Shown: one piece after another, positions 61,501-64,000 of the stretch
How the letters are laid out: every line of letters begins with the position of its first letter
Numbering within the stretch: position 1 is the stretch's first letter
Assembly (NCBI GenBank): GCA_016647705.1
Contig: CM028330.1
Coordinates: 31,576,649 to 31,640,648, forward strand
Reading direction: 5' to 3'
Length of the DNA stretch: 64,000 nt
From: Eucommia ulmoides
Lineage: Eukaryota > Streptophyta > Magnoliopsida > Garryales > Eucommiaceae
Position numbers and translations under genes: made by a program
Notes under the pieces: model-generated
What the model was told of the DNA's origin: nothing
The model's database searches: none
The model's input: the letters and a program-made list of their open reading frames with translations, nothing else

Positions 61501-62950
61501 GTTTAATGGAATTTTCTTCAGTCAGTATCTATCTGTACTATACTTTTATAGTATTTTTAATAAAAAATATTAATATTAAACTAATTTAATATTCATTTTA
61601 TATATCATTTTTTCATAAAATTAACATTTTTTGAAATTTACTCATCGACATCCACAAGACAAAATCAAAACTGAATATAAAAGAAAAACTATTATTTTTA
61701 TTTATTTTTAAATATTTTTTATTTTTTGTACTCGAGATTCTAAAGTGTAACAAAAATCATATGTCATAGTTCTAATAATATTATGTTAAGCTGCATTATA
61801 ATAGTGACAATAAAAAGTTATAGAAAAACAAGTTATATAGAAATTTATTATATTATTTATTATGGATAATTAAATTTTAATATTAATTGAATAGTTGACT
61901 AAAACTCAAAATTGTTAATTGTAATTTCTTATGATCAGTTGTTTCTTTTAATTTCTTATGACTTGAAAAAAAAAAGAAATAGTTATCCTATGAATTAAAG
62001 TTATTATAGACCGTTAACACCCTTTTTAAAAGGAATTATTATTTGAAATTATATTATGCGATTTGATTAGGAATTGTAATTGGAATAACTAATATGACTT
62101 GTCTAATGCACAAGAAATAATTACATCTCAACATAATATTGTTACAGTGCGACATAACACTAATTGAAAATGAGATATTTAGTTACAGTTTCAAGTAGAA
62201 AAACTGTAAGATTAAGCGACAATGGATACAAATATTTCTAATAATTGTTGCAATTTGGAGTCATAAAGTTGCACTTGTAGTGAATGATGATGATATTTAA
62301 AGAATGATCCTAATATCTAGCGTACCAGAGAGTTGGAATATTGTTAAGACATTGGCCTTCAATCTCTTGTTGACACAATTAAGCAAAACGTTAGCTCTTT
62401 CTAGAATCACTTGGCTATTAGATATCTTGAAGGTGTATAATCTCTCTCAAAAGCTTTCTGAATCTTCTAATTAGAAATACTGCTGGCACGATCCAATGGA
62501 TACATACAACTCACTCTTGAAAAATATTTTACTTCTTCTAGATTGACACGAATTTTTAAAGAAGTTAGATTTATACCTTCCTTTATGATTTCTTGCTTTG
62601 ATCTATGAATGAATTTTTGGTTGTATTTTAAAAGGTAAGTATAGTTAGATGCCGTATATAGGCTAATTCTTATTCTCCCAATTAGGATTAACAGTGCCAC
62701 ATACTTAATCGGGATTGTAAGGGTTTGATTCTCGCCTAGTAAGAGGATCAAAAAAGATTTAGTGGATTGAATACTCTGTAAGAGCTCAAGAAAGTAGACG
62801 TAGTGAGGAGTAACTTGTCGAATTACTATAAAATTTCAGGTGTCACTTGTTTCTATCCCTTATCTATTTATGTGCGCTTTAATTAATATGACTAAATTTG
62901 AAAACTACCTAATTCACCATCTCTTTGTAGATTTTTGGGCCAACATTGTA
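61501..62950. other. AT-rich intergenic sequence
   Basis: No gene is recognised. The end CCTAATTCACCATC...TTTTTGGGCCAACA (62905-62945) resembles the 3' end of the family 3 LTRs and may be the edge of a diverged LTR; no start or TSD was found. The minus-strand 94-residue frame (62467-62751) is not recognised. Confidence 0.35.
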
Positions 62951-62959
62951 TTTTGAAAA

Positions 62960-63900
62960 GGGATGATATTTTAGTCATGTCAATATAATAAACGGATAAA
63001 ATACGATGTCCACAGCATGTGCCAAGGTGAGAGGATTGGAATTGGTGGCCAGAGAGACATTGACAGTGGGTGACAATGAGTTGCTTGATGAAGAAGAATG
63101 TGAAGACGATTGGTTATGCAATGGGCCCTCCAACAGCTTGAAGATTGGGGCCGACACCTATGATGACATCATCATCTTTCTGGTTGGAGCTATTTCTTTC
63201 GAGCGCAAGTATGGGAGTTTTTCATATTGGAATGTGACCCAGGGGTTGGCCTTTTTCCCAGGGGTTGGCCTTTTTCACCTTACCAATGTGGAAGCCTCTA
63301 ATAATGGGCTTGGTGACTCCTAACACCACACTCTTTCACACGCATAGTTGCGTATGTAGTCTAGAGTTTGGGGGAAATCGAACTGGAGAACTATTCCCAA
63401 GCTAGCACTGATTGCGATGTTAGCTTCAGCCTTTTTTGTGGTGGGCATGTTGTCGATGCCAATCCAGAGAGAATTCATGTTGAGGCTGAGGGACGTTAGC
63501 TTCAATCTTCGCCCAGGATCGTCGTTCAAAATTATGTCCATATCCTGTCGGTCTTTGAAAATGATGATAAACAAGTTTTAACCCCACTATCAATGGAGGA
63601 AGGTTCGCTCATTTTCCAAATGATGTTGAGAACATTAAACCATGTGGATTGTGGGGGTTTTCGGATAAGTTTTTGCCACAACTAGGGCGTAGGTGCATAT
63701 GTCTAAGGATGGAGTGATCTTCCTCCAGGTACTGATCAAGGGTTTCCATGGGAAGAGAGGTGGAGGAGGGTGAGAAGGGATTAGGGGAGAAGGGTTGGAA
63801 CAGAGGTTACAAACCAGAGTACTCAGATGGAGGTGCAACTCACAGGAGATGGAGATGAAAGCAGAGAACTCTCATCGCTGAACGCAATTCCGGCTGTTGA
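62960..63900 (-). pseudogene. DUF4283/LINE ORF1-type relic
   Basis: The minus strand reads, in pieces, LFIIIFKDRQDMDIILNDD, SLNMNSLWIGIDNMP, LGIVLQFDFP and VTFQYEKLPYL. In that order they follow the DUF4283 domain common in plant L1 LINE ORF1 and related zinc-knuckle proteins, just before a CCHC knuckle, which is not recognised here. Frame changes separate the pieces, so it is dead. The upstream end may lie past the right edge. Confidence 0.6.
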
Positions 63901-64000
63901 GCCTTGGAACTCTGGATTTACAGAAGGTTTGACAGCCTATAATCAATCCAAACAAAGATGAATGACAGAATCACCACACAAATACTGACACCCAAGGAGC

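Noticed and set aside
61501-62945. A diverged family 3 solo LTR ending GGGCCAACA
   Set aside because: Only the terminal resemblance is visible; no opposite end or TSD could be found.

Overview
This is a plant nuclear window, almost certainly from a eudicot. It is AT-rich, its genes contain introns, and most of it is retrotransposon. Its two clearest host genes resemble Arabidopsis genes, but I cannot name the species. From left to right the window holds: the 5' four exons of an MTA/METTL3-type mRNA m6A methyltransferase gene (minus strand, running off the left edge); an intergenic block with a gypsy gag fossil and two solo LTRs; an intact intronless plastid-targeted HpcH/HpaI-type aldolase gene (16.3-17.4 kb, plus strand); 5S-rRNA-derived tandem units; a Harbinger transposase pseudogene split by an LTR that itself contains another LTR; a gag-only LTR element; a TIR element holding a LINE tail and an LTR; a 22 kb nested Tat-type gypsy element (34.8-57.0 kb); an early-nodulin-like (phytocyanin) pseudogene directly beside it; another solo LTR; and a LINE-type DUF4283 relic at the right edge.

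Four host or host-derived loci are supported. MTA is the catalytic subunit of the nuclear m6A writer. The aldolase has catalytic residues spaced exactly as in bacterial HpaI. These two lie next to each other, divergently, and from memory their Arabidopsis homologues are also neighbours (AT4G10760 and AT4G10750), so the gap between them has probably grown by transposon insertion. The third is the phytocyanin pseudogene (two frameshifts, canonical intron kept). The fourth is the Harbinger transposase, broken by an LTR.

The repeats were read by matching ends, target-site duplications (TSDs) and internal copies by eye. Six LTRs stand alone: 8515-10201, 10784-12813, 21036-23088, 31541-33676, 46035-48906 and 59759-61393, each with a perfect 5-bp TSD. 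37790-40761 and 20172-24672 look the same with imperfect TSDs. The 22 kb element on the minus strand has LTRs at both ends, gag, protease, RT, RNase H and integrase remnants, a 3' tandem-repeat array and an antisense coding region on the opposite strand. Three later insertions split it; removing them leaves about 11 kb. It ends about 90 bp upstream of the phytocyanin pseudogene.

The least ordinary signal I found is that three apparently unrelated LTR families each carry a cluster of short GC-rich perfect palindromes upstream of a TATA-like box, with a different palindrome in each family. No new protein-coding system was found.
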